DNA of 64,000 nt from an uncultured Prevotella sp. (GTDB lineage: Bacteria; Bacteroidota; Bacteroidia; Bacteroidales; Bacteroidaceae), in assembly GCA_945875635.1 (NCBI GenBank), contig CAMCLD010000001.1, positions 1 to 64,000 of the forward strand, given 5' to 3'. Shown piece after piece: positions 10,126 to 20,040 of the stretch. Both the position numbers and the translations under genes were made by a program. The notes below the pieces were generated by a model, which made no database searches, was not told where the DNA came from, and saw only the letters and a program-made list of their open reading frames with translations. How positions within the stretch are numbered: position 1 is the first letter of the stretch; every line of letters begins with the position of its first letter.

Positions 10126-11136
10126 ATGCAAAGGATAGAATGGATTGATTTTTGCCGTGGATTATTCATGATGATGATTCTATGGTTTCACACAGAATAT
10201 TACTATATAGGACATTTAGTTATTCCATATTCATTATATGTTGAGAATTCTCTTATAGGTTTCTTCTTTATTTCAGGATATCTATTCTTTCCATATAGAA
10301 ATAATATTTACATAAGAAAGGGTATTTACAATACTTTAAGAAAACTCCTCATACCATATTTATGTATAGTTCCTATAATATATTTTATAAAGACATCACT
10401 TCAGCATGACTTCTCCTTTAGCAATATGTTTATAAGTGTTCTTACAGGAAAGGCATCATGGTTTGTTTCCTCACTTATATTATGTCATTTATATATAGTT
10501 ATGGTATGCAGCATCAGAAAGTTATGGGTTACTATAACAGCATGTTCCCTACCCTTCCTCATTATAATGAATCTCGTCAACAGCAACGCTGAAATTGATG
10601 TAACATCAATTGCCAATGTGTCAGCCATAACAATTTTCTTCATGTTATGTGGTCATATATATCGCAGATTTGAGAAACATATCAACAACATTCCAAAAAT
10701 AACTTATGTAGTATTAGGTGCTGTGTTGTTTGTATTGAAATACATAGAAATAGGCAATGATATAAAAATGACATTATACACAATAAACATAGACAACTAC
10801 CTTCTTTTAATTCTTGATACCCTTATATGGTGTTTCATCATTATAGGTTGTTGTAAAATGGCACACGGAATACTTGGCACACTGCCATGCAGATATATTA
10901 AATGGATAGGAAAACACTCTTTAGTATTCTATTTTATATGCGGAGGTGTACCGAGAATATCATCATTCATCATGCATGGCATCACAGATACACATTACTA
11001 CTTTATGCCATTCACATTCATGGTGGTAATGCTTTTGTCAACTTCCACGACATGGATACTCTATCATTGCAAACCATTCAGAAAATACATACTTGGTATT
11101 GTGGATAAATATGTTCAAAACAATGTTGATAAATAA
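10126..11136 (+). CDS. Acyltransferase family 3 (membrane-bound O-acyltransferase-like)
   Basis: MQRIEWIDFCRGLFMMMILWFHTEY...FFFISGYLFF; multiple TM. Listed ORF starts at 9997, but the domain begins at ATG 10126. Confidence 0.85.
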   Translation: MQRIEWIDFCRGLFMMMILWFHTEYYYIGHLVIPYSLYVENSLIGFFFISGYLFFPYRNNIYIRKGIYNTLRKLLIPYLCIVPIIYFIKTSLQHDFSFSNMFISVLTGKASWFVSSLILCHLYIVMVCSIRKLWVTITACSLPFLIIMNLVNSNAEIDVTSIANVSAITIFFMLCGHIYRRFEKHINNIPKITYVVLGAVLFVLKYIEIGNDIKMTLYTINIDNYLLLILDTLIWCFIIIGCCKMAHGILGTLPCRYIKWIGKHSLVFYFICGGVPRISSFIMHGITDTHYYFMPFTFMVVMLLSTSTTWILYHCKPFRKYILGIVDKYVQNNVDK

Positions 11137-11460
11137 ATAACAATATACTACATTATAAACACCTATTACATACAACCACTAAAAGTGTGAATAAAACACC
11201 TTTTATTAATGAGATAAAAATGATTTTTCAACTATTTTATAACTGAAAAAGATATAAACTTATTAACTTTGCAATTAAAAATAGGAATTGTGGATAAATA
11301 GCTTTAAGTTCTGACATTCAGACATAAACTATTAATGATTGTTGTTGATAACTAAACATAATATATTTATAAATTCTCATGCAAGAAAATATAAAGAAAG
11401 TTTTGAACTTATCAACAGGATATCATACTACCCATTTTCTTTTTTTCTTTAAAAAATAAA
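11100..11460. other. oriC: Candidate chromosomal replication origin (oriC): cluster of DnaA-box-like 9-mers in AT-rich DNA
   Basis: TGTGGATAA 11100-11108, TGTTGATAA 11124-11132, TGTGAATAA 11186-11194, TGTGGATAA 11289-11297, TGTTGATAA 11343-11351, TTATCAACA 11409-11417; very AT-rich intergenic DNA; same-orientation genes change from C>G (left) to G>C (right) in the lines I counted. Confidence 0.65.
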
Positions 11461-11480
11461 AAACAATAAAATATAAATGT

Positions 11481-12473
11481 ATGATGGAAAAACAAGAATG
11501 GAAGGATAAAGGATACGTTGATGAGAAGATACCTGAATCTGTTGATTTGAAAAGAGAAATAAGAAAAATGTGTGAGGAAAAGGATGCCATAATCCTTGCC
11601 CATTACTATACAAGAGGAGAGATACAGGATATAGCAGACTTTGTAGGTGACTCTTTGGCTCTTGCACGCATGGCAGCCAAGTCAGAAGCAAAAATAATGG
11701 TCATGTGCGGTGTGCACTTCATGGCTGAGACTTGCAAGATACTATCACCAGAGAAAAAAGTACTTTGTCCTGATGTAAACGCAGGATGTTCGCTTGCTGA
11801 TTCATGTAAAGCTGATGACTTAAAGAAATTCAAGGAAGAACACCCTGGATATGAAGTTGTGAGTTATGTGAACACTACAGCTGCCGTAAAGGCTCTTACT
11901 GATGTTGTAGTGACAAGTGGAAACGCTAAGAAGGTGATAGATTCCTTTCCACAGGATGCAAAATTAATATTCGGACCTGATTATAACCTTGGAAACTATA
12001 TAAACAGCGTGACAGGAAGGAATATGCTTTTGTGGAATGGTGGATGCCATGTGCATGAGAAGTTTTCTGTTGACGAGATTGTACGTTTAAAGAAAGAGTA
12101 CCCAGATGCAGTAGTAATGGCACATTTGGAATGTAAGGCACCTGTTCTTGCATTGGCGGATGTTAAAGGAAGCACAGCCACAATGCTTAAATACGCTCAG
12201 GAACACAGCAATAAAGAATATATTGTGGCTACTGAGTCAGGAATATTACATGAAATGCAACGTTCGTGTCCTGACAAGACATTCATACCTGTTCCTCCTG
12301 AGGTTACAGAGGGAGGTGTAGGATGTTCATGCAATGAATGTGAATACATGAAACTAAATACTTTGGAAAAGATATACAATACTTTGAAGTATGAATATCC
12401 TACAGTAGAAATAGATCCAGACATAAGAGAACAGGCTGTGAAGCCAATTGAGAGAATGCTCAGATTGTCATGA
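11481..12473 (+). CDS. nadA: Quinolinate synthase
   Basis: AIILAHYYTRGEIQDIADFVGDSLALAR, VMCGVHFMAETCKILSPEK, WNGGCHVHEKF, HLECKAPV, GGVGCSCNECEYMKLNTLEKIY. Confidence 0.96.
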   Translation: MMEKQEWKDKGYVDEKIPESVDLKREIRKMCEEKDAIILAHYYTRGEIQDIADFVGDSLALARMAAKSEAKIMVMCGVHFMAETCKILSPEKKVLCPDVNAGCSLADSCKADDLKKFKEEHPGYEVVSYVNTTAAVKALTDVVVTSGNAKKVIDSFPQDAKLIFGPDYNLGNYINSVTGRNMLLWNGGCHVHEKFSVDEIVRLKKEYPDAVVMAHLECKAPVLALADVKGSTATMLKYAQEHSNKEYIVATESGILHEMQRSCPDKTFIPVPPEVTEGGVGCSCNECEYMKLNTLEKIYNTLKYEYPTVEIDPDIREQAVKPIERMLRLS

Positions 12474-12506
12474 ATTAGAAGAAAAGATAGATATTTTACA
12501 AATAAA

Positions 12507-13494
12507 ATGAATACCAATATATAATGGTTGACATTACTACGTACCATCAATATAATATTGGTAGTGATTTTTCATATTCAATTGATTGATTTATCAACAG
12601 GTGAGAATCATGAAATATGCAATTTAATTTGCTATCCTTTTAATCCTATAAGGATGCCTTTGTTTATCTTCATATCAGGCGGTTTATTGTATGTAAGCAT
12701 TAAGCCGAAATTGGATTACATTGGACTTATATAAGGATAAAATTATAAGGATAGCAATTCCTTTTATATTTTTCGTTAATGTATATTTCGTCGTAAAAGC
12801 GGTGCTTAACAATTTTGTGAAGACACCAATAGACATATCTTTGGATTACTATATTGAGTCTTTTGTAATATATCCCAACCATCCTTCAGCTCCATTGTGG
12901 TTTCTTGCCACTCTCATGACATTGATGCTGTTATATCCGCTTTACAAGTATGCTTGTAAGAACAATATTGTGATGGCAGCAACCATGCTCGTAGGTATTG
13001 TAATATACTTCATGGATTTTGGTGAGTTGTTCACATACAACTGTTTCAACATATCCAACATTAACCTATATTTCGTATATTTCTTCTTTGGTATAGCATT
13101 CTTCAGATACTCATTATTCAAATATATAGACAACATATTGTCTCTTGCAGTTCTGTTAGTTATATATGTAGTTTCATATAATTTAGATTATATTTTCATG
13201 GCATCAATATTTGGCATACTGTTAATGATATCATTATCTATTCTATTGTCAAAACGCATAAATATTGACTTCTCCTTTATAGGAAACAATATATACCAGA
13301 TTTACCTGATGTCATTCATATTCCAGGCTTTCGTAGAATTAGTGCTATGGAAAAAACTATTCTATAATGAGAATATATTATTAGTATTTTATTTATTAAA
13401 TCTTTCATTTGGCATTTTCATGCCATTATTAGTGACAAAGATAGTGAAAAAATGCCCACTAAGAATCTTACGTTTATGTTTTGGTATTAAATAA
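12507..13494 (+). pseudogene. Acyltransferase family 3, disrupted (in-frame stop plus frameshift)
   Basis: ATG 12507 MNTNI-TAA-WLTLLRTINIILVVIFHIQ, then a +1-type frameshift near 12717-12735 separating ...MPLFIFISGGLLYVSIKPKLDY from LDLYKDKIIRIAIPFIFF... Confidence 0.7.
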
Positions 13495-13538
13495 TGAGAA
13501 AGTTATATTATTAATAAAGAATAGTTTTCTTATTTCAT

Positions 13539-13604
13539 GCAAAGCATTGCACTGGTAAAAGCAAAGCTTTGCATGTGGAAACGCAAAGCTTTGCATTGAA
13601 AGCA
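13539..13604. repeat. 22-nt periodic array of 12-nt palindromic boxes, locus A
   Basis: gcaaagcattgc (13539), gcaaagctttgc (13561), gcaaagctttgc (13583): exact 22-nt period, 10-nt dissimilar spacers. Confidence 0.85.
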
Positions 13605-13678
13605 TCTTTTATGGACTATTATATGCTTGCAAATTTCAAAAAGATAAGTTAAAAGTAATATGAGATAAATATTCTTTC

Positions 13679-14596
13679 TTACTTGTTAACTTGGAACTTA
13701 GTGCATCCATCTTTAAAGAAAGCGTTAATTTGGCGTGCAGCCGCTATACCTGCATTTATGTTAGCTTCTGCAGTCTGAGCTCCCATCTTCTTTGGTGTAC
13801 TGAAATATCTGCCTTCGAACTTACTGAATTCTTCATCTGCATCAGGCTTGATGTCTGTGATGTATTTCAAGTCAACACGCTCTGACATAAGACTTAACAG
13901 CTCAGGTTCGTTGATTACTTCCTTGCGTGCAGTGTTTACTACTATACCTCCTTTGCGCATTTTTCCAACAAGTGCAGCGTTGATGCTTTGCTTTGTTTCG
14001 GCTGTGGCAGGTATATGTAGGGAAACAACGTCACATTGTTCGAAGAGAGCATCCTGAGAGTCAACAGCCTTCACACCAGCTGCCTCTATTATTTCTTTTG
14101 GACAGAAAGCATCGTATGCATATACATCCATACCGAATCCTGCTGCTATGCGTGCTACGTTTCGACCTACGTTACCGAAAGCGAGGATACCAAGCTTTTT
14201 ACCCTTTAATTCAGTACCAGCCTTGCCGTTATAGAAGTTTCTGACAGCATATACCAGCATGCCAAAGACAAGTTCAGCTACAGCGTTAGAGTTTTGTCCT
14301 GGTGTGTTTTCAGCCACAACATTATGTGCTGTTGCAGCCTCAAGGTCTATGTTGTCGTATCCAGCTCCAGCTCTTACTACAATTTTAAGATTCTTTGCTG
14401 CTTCCAGAACTTCAGCATCTACTTTATCTGAACGTATAATTAGAGCATCAGCATCCTTTACGGCATCCAGAAGTTGACTTTTTTCTGTATATTTCTCAAG
14501 AAGTGCAAGTTCATGTCCTGCACCTTCTATTTCTTCCTTAATGCCATTCACTGCTGCAGCTGCGAATGGTTTCTCGGTTGCTATTAATACTTTCAT
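13679..14596 (-). CDS. serA: D-3-phosphoglycerate dehydrogenase
   Basis: VVRAGAGYDNIDLEAA, GKKLGILAFGNVGRNVARIA, DVVSLHIPATAETK, GGIVVNTARKEVINE; next to serC. Confidence 0.9.
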   Translation of the reverse strand: MKVLIATEKPFAAAAVNGIKEEIEGAGHELALLEKYTEKSQLLDAVKDADALIIRSDKVDAEVLEAAKNLKIVVRAGAGYDNIDLEAATAHNVVAENTPGQNSNAVAELVFGMLVYAVRNFYNGKAGTELKGKKLGILAFGNVGRNVARIAAGFGMDVYAYDAFCPKEIIEAAGVKAVDSQDALFEQCDVVSLHIPATAETKQSINAALVGKMRKGGIVVNTARKEVINEPELLSLMSERVDLKYITDIKPDADEEFSKFEGRYFSTPKKMGAQTAEANINAGIAAARQINAFFKDGCTKFQVNK

Positions 14597-14613
14597 TTCA
14601 ATAATTTACTTTC

Positions 14614-15681
14614 TTAGTTGTTTTTTTCGAACTCTTTCATAGCGTTGACAAGAGCATTAACACCCTCTATGGTTTGTGCGTTGTAGCAGCTTGCCCTGAA
14701 TCCTCCAACAGAACGGTGACCTTTTATACCAACCATGCCAAGTGATGTAGCATATTCAAAGAATGGTTTCTCCAGTTCTGCATATTCAGGATTCATAACG
14801 AAACATATGTTCATAAGTGAGCGATCTTCCTCATTGACAGTACCACGGAACAGTTTGTTCCTATCTATTTCAGAATATAGAATGTCAGCTCTTTGTTTTG
14901 CCAGTTTGTCCATAGCCTCTACTCCACCATTCTTCTTTATCCATCTCAAGGTTTCAAGAGCTGAGTAGATAGGAACGACAGGAGGAGTGTTGAACATGGA
15001 ACCTTTCTCAACATGAGTGCGATAGTCAAGCATTGTAGGTATATCTCTTGGTGCTTTTCCAAGACACTCGTCCTTGAGGATGATGAGAGTTACACCTGCC
15101 ATGGCAAGGTTTTTCTGTGCTCCACCATATATACAGTCATATTTAGCAACATCAACCGGACGGCTGAATATGTCGGACGACATGTCTGCAATGAGCCTTA
15201 CAGGCACGTCAAGGTCTTTTCTTATTTCTGTACCGTAGATGGTATTGTTAGTTGTTATGTGCAGATAGTCAACATCAGTAGGACAATCCCATCCCTTTGG
15301 TATGTAGCTGTAGTTAGCATCTGCTGACGATGCTACCTCTACTGTCTCTCCAAAATGCTTAGCCTCCTTTAATGCTTTCTTTGCCCATGTTCCAGTGTTT
15401 AGATATGCGGCTTTCTTTATAAGGAAGTTGCATGGTACCTGGCAGAACTGCAAAGAAGCACCTCCACCAAGGAATATTACAGAATATCCATCAGGTATCT
15501 GGAGTAAATCCTTTATGAGAGCTACTGCCTCGTCAACAACTGGCTGGAAATCTTTTGCACGGTGGCTTATTTCCATAAGGGACAATCCCGAACCATTGAA
15601 ATCGAGAATTTGCTTTGCTGTGTTTTCGATTACCTCACGTGGAAGCATCGATGGTCCTGCGTTGAAATTGTACTTTTTCAT
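14614..15681 (-). CDS. serC: Phosphoserine aminotransferase
   Basis: [60 protein letters not shown]. Confidence 0.96.
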   Translation of the reverse strand: MKKYNFNAGPSMLPREVIENTAKQILDFNGSGLSLMEISHRAKDFQPVVDEAVALIKDLLQIPDGYSVIFLGGGASLQFCQVPCNFLIKKAAYLNTGTWAKKALKEAKHFGETVEVASSADANYSYIPKGWDCPTDVDYLHITTNNTIYGTEIRKDLDVPVRLIADMSSDIFSRPVDVAKYDCIYGGAQKNLAMAGVTLIILKDECLGKAPRDIPTMLDYRTHVEKGSMFNTPPVVPIYSALETLRWIKKNGGVEAMDKLAKQRADILYSEIDRNKLFRGTVNEEDRSLMNICFVMNPEYAELEKPFFEYATSLGMVGIKGHRSVGGFRASCYNAQTIEGVNALVNAMKEFEKNN

Positions 15682-15772
15682 AAGTATAGTTATTTTAAAT
15701 TATATAGATGTTTCCGTTTGCGAAAGTAATGTTTTTATTTGACATTTCCAAATTATTGGAGCATAAAAGCAT

Positions 15773-17113
15773 TTATGTATTGCTGTCCTCAGTTCTTGGT
15801 GCAAAAAAATTGTATATAGTACGTAGTCCTTTAATTTTCTCTCCCTTTATTCTTTTCAGCATACTGTTGGCTTTATCCCTTCTGACAGCTACATAGGAAT
15901 ATCTTTCATAAACATCTATTCTTCCTATTTCTTCAGAAGTCATTCCACCTTTTCTGCACAGAAAACCAAGTATGTCTCCACGGCTTATTTTGTCTTTTTT
16001 GCCCTTTCCTATGTATATGGTTGTCATAAGAGGCAGTGGAGGTTTGCTGCTGTTTTCTAATATTAAGTATTCTTCAGAATGTTCAACATATTCAGGAATA
16101 TTTTCTTCTGGTGATATTATGAAGAAAGTTGTTCCTTCAGCATCCCATCTTGCCGTTCTGCCTATTCTGTGAATGTAGCTCTCTCTTGTTTCAGGCAAAT
16201 GATAGTGTATGATATTCTGTATTCCGGGAATGTCAATTCCTCTACTTGAGAGGTCGGTACTCACAAGAATATTGCTGCTTCCGTTGGCAAAGAGGTAGAG
16301 AGCTTCTTCTCTTTGCTTCTGGTCGAGTCCACCGTGGAATATTGATACGCTGAATCCTTGTTCTTTTAGATACAGTCCTGTACGTTCTACAGCGTCCCTA
16401 TAGTTTAGGAATACTATACTGCTTTGTTGCCCACAATCAAGTAGCAGTCGTCTTAACGTAACAAGTTTGTCCTTGTCTTTGCTTTTCACAGTGAATATTC
16501 CTACTCTTTCTGGAGTATTGTCGTCATCAGAGGAATAATCCACTATTATGGTTCTTCCCATTCTGACATAGCCAGGTATGGAGTCAGATTTTGTAGCTGA
16601 CAGCAAAATTCGTCTTTTTATATAAGATAGTGTTTCTACTGCCTTCTCCATTTCCTTCTCAAAACCCATGTCAAGACATTTGTCAAATTCGTCTATGATG
16701 AGCCACGAAACATATTGGGCATTTATGTTTTCTTTATCAAGATGGTCGTTAAGTCGTCCTGGAGTAGCAAAAAGAATATGTGGTTTTTTCCTTTTTATCT
16801 CCCGGTGCTCTTCCATGGTTATATTCCCACCATATACACTCATAGCCCTTAAGCCACATCCCATCTTTTCAGCTACTGCTGCAGACTGCATTGCCAGTTC
16901 TCTACCCGGTACTATCACTATAGCCTGAATATTATCGTCAGTAGTGTTTATTCTCTGTGCCAGTGGCAATAAGAAAGCAAGAGTCTTTCCACTTCCCGTT
17001 GGTGAAAGGACTACTACATCCTTGTCACTATGTAATATGCAGTCGGCCACCTCGTCCTGCATTGCGTTTGTACTCTCGAATCCGAGTTTATTTATTATTT
17101 CTTCTGTATTCAT
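15773..17113 (-). CDS. DEAD/DEAH-box RNA helicase with DbpA-like C-terminal domain
   Basis: SPTGSGKTLAFLLPL, PGRELAMQ, ATPGRLNDHL, DEFD, SATKS, VSTDLSSRGIDIPGIQNIIHYHLPETRESYIHRIGRTAR. Confidence 0.92.
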   Translation of the reverse strand: MNTEEIINKLGFESTNAMQDEVADCILHSDKDVVVLSPTGSGKTLAFLLPLAQRINTTDDNIQAIVIVPGRELAMQSAAVAEKMGCGLRAMSVYGGNITMEEHREIKRKKPHILFATPGRLNDHLDKENINAQYVSWLIIDEFDKCLDMGFEKEMEKAVETLSYIKRRILLSATKSDSIPGYVRMGRTIIVDYSSDDDNTPERVGIFTVKSKDKDKLVTLRRLLLDCGQQSSIVFLNYRDAVERTGLYLKEQGFSVSIFHGGLDQKQREEALYLFANGSSNILVSTDLSSRGIDIPGIQNIIHYHLPETRESYIHRIGRTARWDAEGTTFFIISPEENIPEYVEHSEEYLILENSSKPPLPLMTTIYIGKGKKDKISRGDILGFLCRKGGMTSEEIGRIDVYERYSYVAVRRDKANSMLKRIKGEKIKGLRTIYNFFAPRTEDSNT

Positions 17114-18338
17114 TTATAAGTTTGTCTATTTCGTCAAATTCCTTACCCATGTTAAGATTAAGATAAATAGTATAAAGAGGCGACATCCATCTTTGTTTCT
17201 TTTCAGGAGCCATAGCCCTGTATTTTTCAAGATATGGCAGGCTTTGCCTGTATAGATTTTCCATTTGTCGTTTCTTTGCCGCTGATGTTTGTCTTACTTT
17301 GTCAATTTCAATAGCCTGATTGAAATATATTAGTCCAATGTTATAATACGTATCAGCCACTGTAGAGTCTTTTTGTAAAATATTATAACAATAATAAAGG
17401 CTTTCTGCATAATCACCTCTGTTCAACAACAGAGTGCTTTTGGTAAGCATGAAATTTATGTTTGTAGAGTCTGTTTTGAGTGCCTTGTCTGTAACAGCCA
17501 TAGCACTGTCGTTCATATTGCAGTTCTGATAGTATTCTATGAGTCTTGGATAGAAGAAAGGGAAGGAAGGATACCTTGTAAATCCTTCTCTGAGTGTATT
17601 AACGTAATTCTCTGTATCTTTCAATTGCGAGTAGCATTCAGAGATATATTGCAAAATAAAATTCAAGTGTGTTGAATCTCTTTCAGCCATTTCTCTGTAT
17701 GTTAGTGCTTTCTTGTATTCTCCACATTTAGTGGCAGCATACATTGCCCAGTATGCTGCTTGTATCATTATGCTGTCTTTTTCGGAATATTTGTATTTTC
17801 TGAGCATGGCAATGGTGTCGCAGTCTATATACTTGTTATAGAATCTGAGCGACTCAGAGTAATTACCTTTGGCAAGAAAGTATGTTCCACCGAAATACAA
17901 GTTCGGTCTAATTGTGTTAAGTCTTTCAGTATGTTTTTCCCTGTGTTTGGGTTGTACTCTTCCCTTTTTGTCTGGTAAGGCATCAATGGAATCAAAACGT
18001 TCCATGTCTTGGAACAATCTCATAGTTGCTTGAAGCCATGCTGTTGTGTCTATCTGCTGTTTAAGATAAAGATTTTCGTTTCCCATATCGTAAATTGTGT
18101 TCTCAGCAGCAATCATGGTTAGCCATACTTTCTCGTTAGTTGCATAGGCAGAGTCGGCAAGCAACACTCTCATTGAGTTTTCCGCCTGTGCCACATCCTT
18201 TTTCGCCTTAATTTTTTCTTTTGCCTGTGCAATCTGCTTTTTCTGTGCTTGTACTTCTATTGGAGCAAAGAACATGGCAGCAGTAGTGAGAATGGCAAGA
18301 AAGGTGTAATATGTATATTTTTCAATCATTCTATCCAT
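17088..18338 (-). CDS. Tetratricopeptide-repeat protein
   Basis: N-terminal signal/TM segment, TPR-like repeats (YAESLYYCYNILQKDSTVADTYYNIGLIYFNQA); 3' end overlaps the helicase start by 26 nt. Confidence 0.75.
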   Translation of the reverse strand: MDRMIEKYTYYTFLAILTTAAMFFAPIEVQAQKKQIAQAKEKIKAKKDVAQAENSMRVLLADSAYATNEKVWLTMIAAENTIYDMGNENLYLKQQIDTTAWLQATMRLFQDMERFDSIDALPDKKGRVQPKHREKHTERLNTIRPNLYFGGTYFLAKGNYSESLRFYNKYIDCDTIAMLRKYKYSEKDSIMIQAAYWAMYAATKCGEYKKALTYREMAERDSTHLNFILQYISECYSQLKDTENYVNTLREGFTRYPSFPFFYPRLIEYYQNCNMNDSAMAVTDKALKTDSTNINFMLTKSTLLLNRGDYAESLYYCYNILQKDSTVADTYYNIGLIYFNQAIEIDKVRQTSAAKKRQMENLYRQSLPYLEKYRAMAPEKKQRWMSPLYTIYLNLNMGKEFDEIDKLINEYRRNNK

Positions 18339-18355
18339 TTTGTTTTGGTTACTAA

Positions 18356-18457
18356 CTCAAGTTTGCAAGTTTAAACACTCGCTCTAAGTTAACGAGTTGG
18401 CAAGTCAACAAGTTGCTATTCTTCTTGCTTGAATTTGTCAATGACCAGAACAACTAA
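18356..18457. repeat. Dispersed intergenic repeat, copy R3 (truncated)
   Basis: acgagttggcaagtcaacaagttgctattcttcttgcttgaatttgtcaatgaccagaacaactaat closely matches R2 left arm plus loop; right arm absent. Confidence 0.8.
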
Positions 18458-18570
18458 TAAATGTCTTCCTGATAGCTTATTTCCTCGGCTTTGATATTCA
18501 TTTCTTTTTCTTGAGCCATGCCGATGGTAGCTGTCAATAAGACGAACAATAAAAGAAGTCTCCGCTTCAT
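18454..18570 (-). pseudogene. Short remnant: signal peptide plus ~19 aa, ends at the R3 repeat
   Basis: MKRRLLLLFVLLTATIGMAQEKEMNIKAEEISYQEDIY*; stop codon lies at the R3 boundary. Confidence 0.3.
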
Positions 18571-18680
18571 CCTCCTGCCATGAGAAGGAGAAGTGGAAAC
18601 CTCCTTATTATCTACTCCCCATAGGGAGCGTAAAGAGCCATTTTTATATGAATGTTTTATATTTTGGCTCACAGCATTAT

Positions 18681-19940
18681 TTACTGAGCTACACCAGCTA
18701 CGGCGGCAGCCTCTGAAGTCTCAGGAGCATCTGCACCCTTCACGAAATAATAGCATCCGTAGAGAGGGTAAGCCCAGCTGCTCTTTTGTGCCTTTGTGAC
18801 ATCAAGTGCCTTTGCAGCCTCAAGATAATCGATAGCTTTCTGATAAACAGCATCGAACTGCTGTTTAGCTGCTGGTGTTAGTACACCCTTTACAGCGTTT
18901 ACCTTATCCTGTGCCTTGTAGAAATAGCATTGTCCGATAGCTGAGTTTAGTATGATTCTTGTATCATCATCCTTAGCCTGTGGAAGAGCTTTCTCAAGAG
19001 CCTCAATAGCTGTGTCGTAGTCTTTACGCTGGCTTGCCACCTGTCCTTTCATGGTGAGTGCTGAGTAGTTGTTAGGGTCAGCAGCAAGTTTGTCAGCAAT
19101 CATCTTGTCAGCTTTTTCAGTCTGTCCGATGAGACTATACATGTTAGCTAAGTTTATAAATACAGCCTCGTTGTTACTGTCGGCTACGAGAAGTCCCTCA
19201 AGTTTCTTGACATAGTTAAGAGAATCCTCGTGTGTTTTGAGCTGAGCCTGTAGAATCTGCAACTGCAATGCCTTTGCCTCTGCGCTGCGCTCAGGATCAG
19301 AAATAGCCTTTACTACATATTTTTCAGCCTTGGCAAACTCTTTGTTCTGATAAGCATAGATTGATGCATAATATGCTATGTTTCCAAGATTCTGGTCTTC
19401 GGCTTTAACACCATCAAAGAGAGGATAGTCGTAAGAATCAACGTATGAAGCCAGATATTTGTATGCATTTGCATCATCTTTTATGTTCTGGAAATAGATA
19501 CCACCATTGATGAGTTGTCCGCGCAGGTTGTAGAGTCTCTGTCCGTTGGCTGCAAATTTCTGTTTTGTCTTGCCTTTCTCGTTAGGCATCTTGTCATACT
19601 TGTCGCACTCGACGGCAGCATCGATAGCGTTGCAGATTGCCTTATATAGACCTTCCTCGTCAACGGGTTTGTTACCTTCCTTACCCATCTGTTTGTTAGT
19701 CTCATTTTCAATTTGCACAGCCTGCTCTGCATCTACCTTGGCAAGGGCAAGCTCCATGAGTTTGTTGTATGCCTTTGCTTTTTCCTCGTTGCTGGTGAGG
19801 TTTGCCAGAGAGCTTTTCAAGAGTTGCTCTGCCTCTGTGTAATCCTTGGCTTTCAGAATAGCCTTTAGAGGTTCGCTGTCTCCAGCGAAGGCTGCTGATG
19901 TACTTACCATCATCAGAGCCGCAATAAATAATTTTTTCAT
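18681..19940 (-). CDS. Tetratricopeptide-repeat periplasmic protein
   Basis: MKKLFIAALMMVSTSAAFA signal peptide; TPR motifs (VFINLANMYSLIGQTEKADKMIADKLAADPNNYSALTMKGQVA). Confidence 0.8.
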   Translation of the reverse strand: MKKLFIAALMMVSTSAAFAGDSEPLKAILKAKDYTEAEQLLKSSLANLTSNEEKAKAYNKLMELALAKVDAEQAVQIENETNKQMGKEGNKPVDEEGLYKAICNAIDAAVECDKYDKMPNEKGKTKQKFAANGQRLYNLRGQLINGGIYFQNIKDDANAYKYLASYVDSYDYPLFDGVKAEDQNLGNIAYYASIYAYQNKEFAKAEKYVVKAISDPERSAEAKALQLQILQAQLKTHEDSLNYVKKLEGLLVADSNNEAVFINLANMYSLIGQTEKADKMIADKLAADPNNYSALTMKGQVASQRKDYDTAIEALEKALPQAKDDDTRIILNSAIGQCYFYKAQDKVNAVKGVLTPAAKQQFDAVYQKAIDYLEAAKALDVTKAQKSSWAYPLYGCYYFVKGADAPETSEAAAVAGVAQ

Positions 19941-19969
19941 AATATGGTTATTTAGTTTTTATATAAAGT

Positions 19970-20034
19970 AACTTAAGTTTTGAATGTTTCAAACTTGCTC
20001 ATAGTTTATAAGTTGACAAGTCAACAAGTTATGT
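19970..20034. repeat. Dispersed intergenic repeat, copy R4 (partial)
   Basis: acttaagttttgaatgtttcaaacttgctcatagtttataagttgacaagtcaacaagtt; resembles the R2 left end. Confidence 0.7.
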
Positions 20035-20040
20035 AAGCTG

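Noticed and set aside
11272-11480. nadA leader as an NAD-related riboswitch
   Set aside because: No conserved aptamer pattern recognised; the long leader is better explained by the DnaA-box cluster.
12591-12599. Extra TTATCAACA in the acyltransferase pseudogene
   Set aside because: Single site ~1.2 kb from the main cluster; not counted as part of oriC.
13539-13604. Periodic palindrome arrays as mini-CRISPR
   Set aside because: Repeat unit 12 nt, spacers 10 nt, only three units and no cas genes in the window; not compatible with CRISPR.
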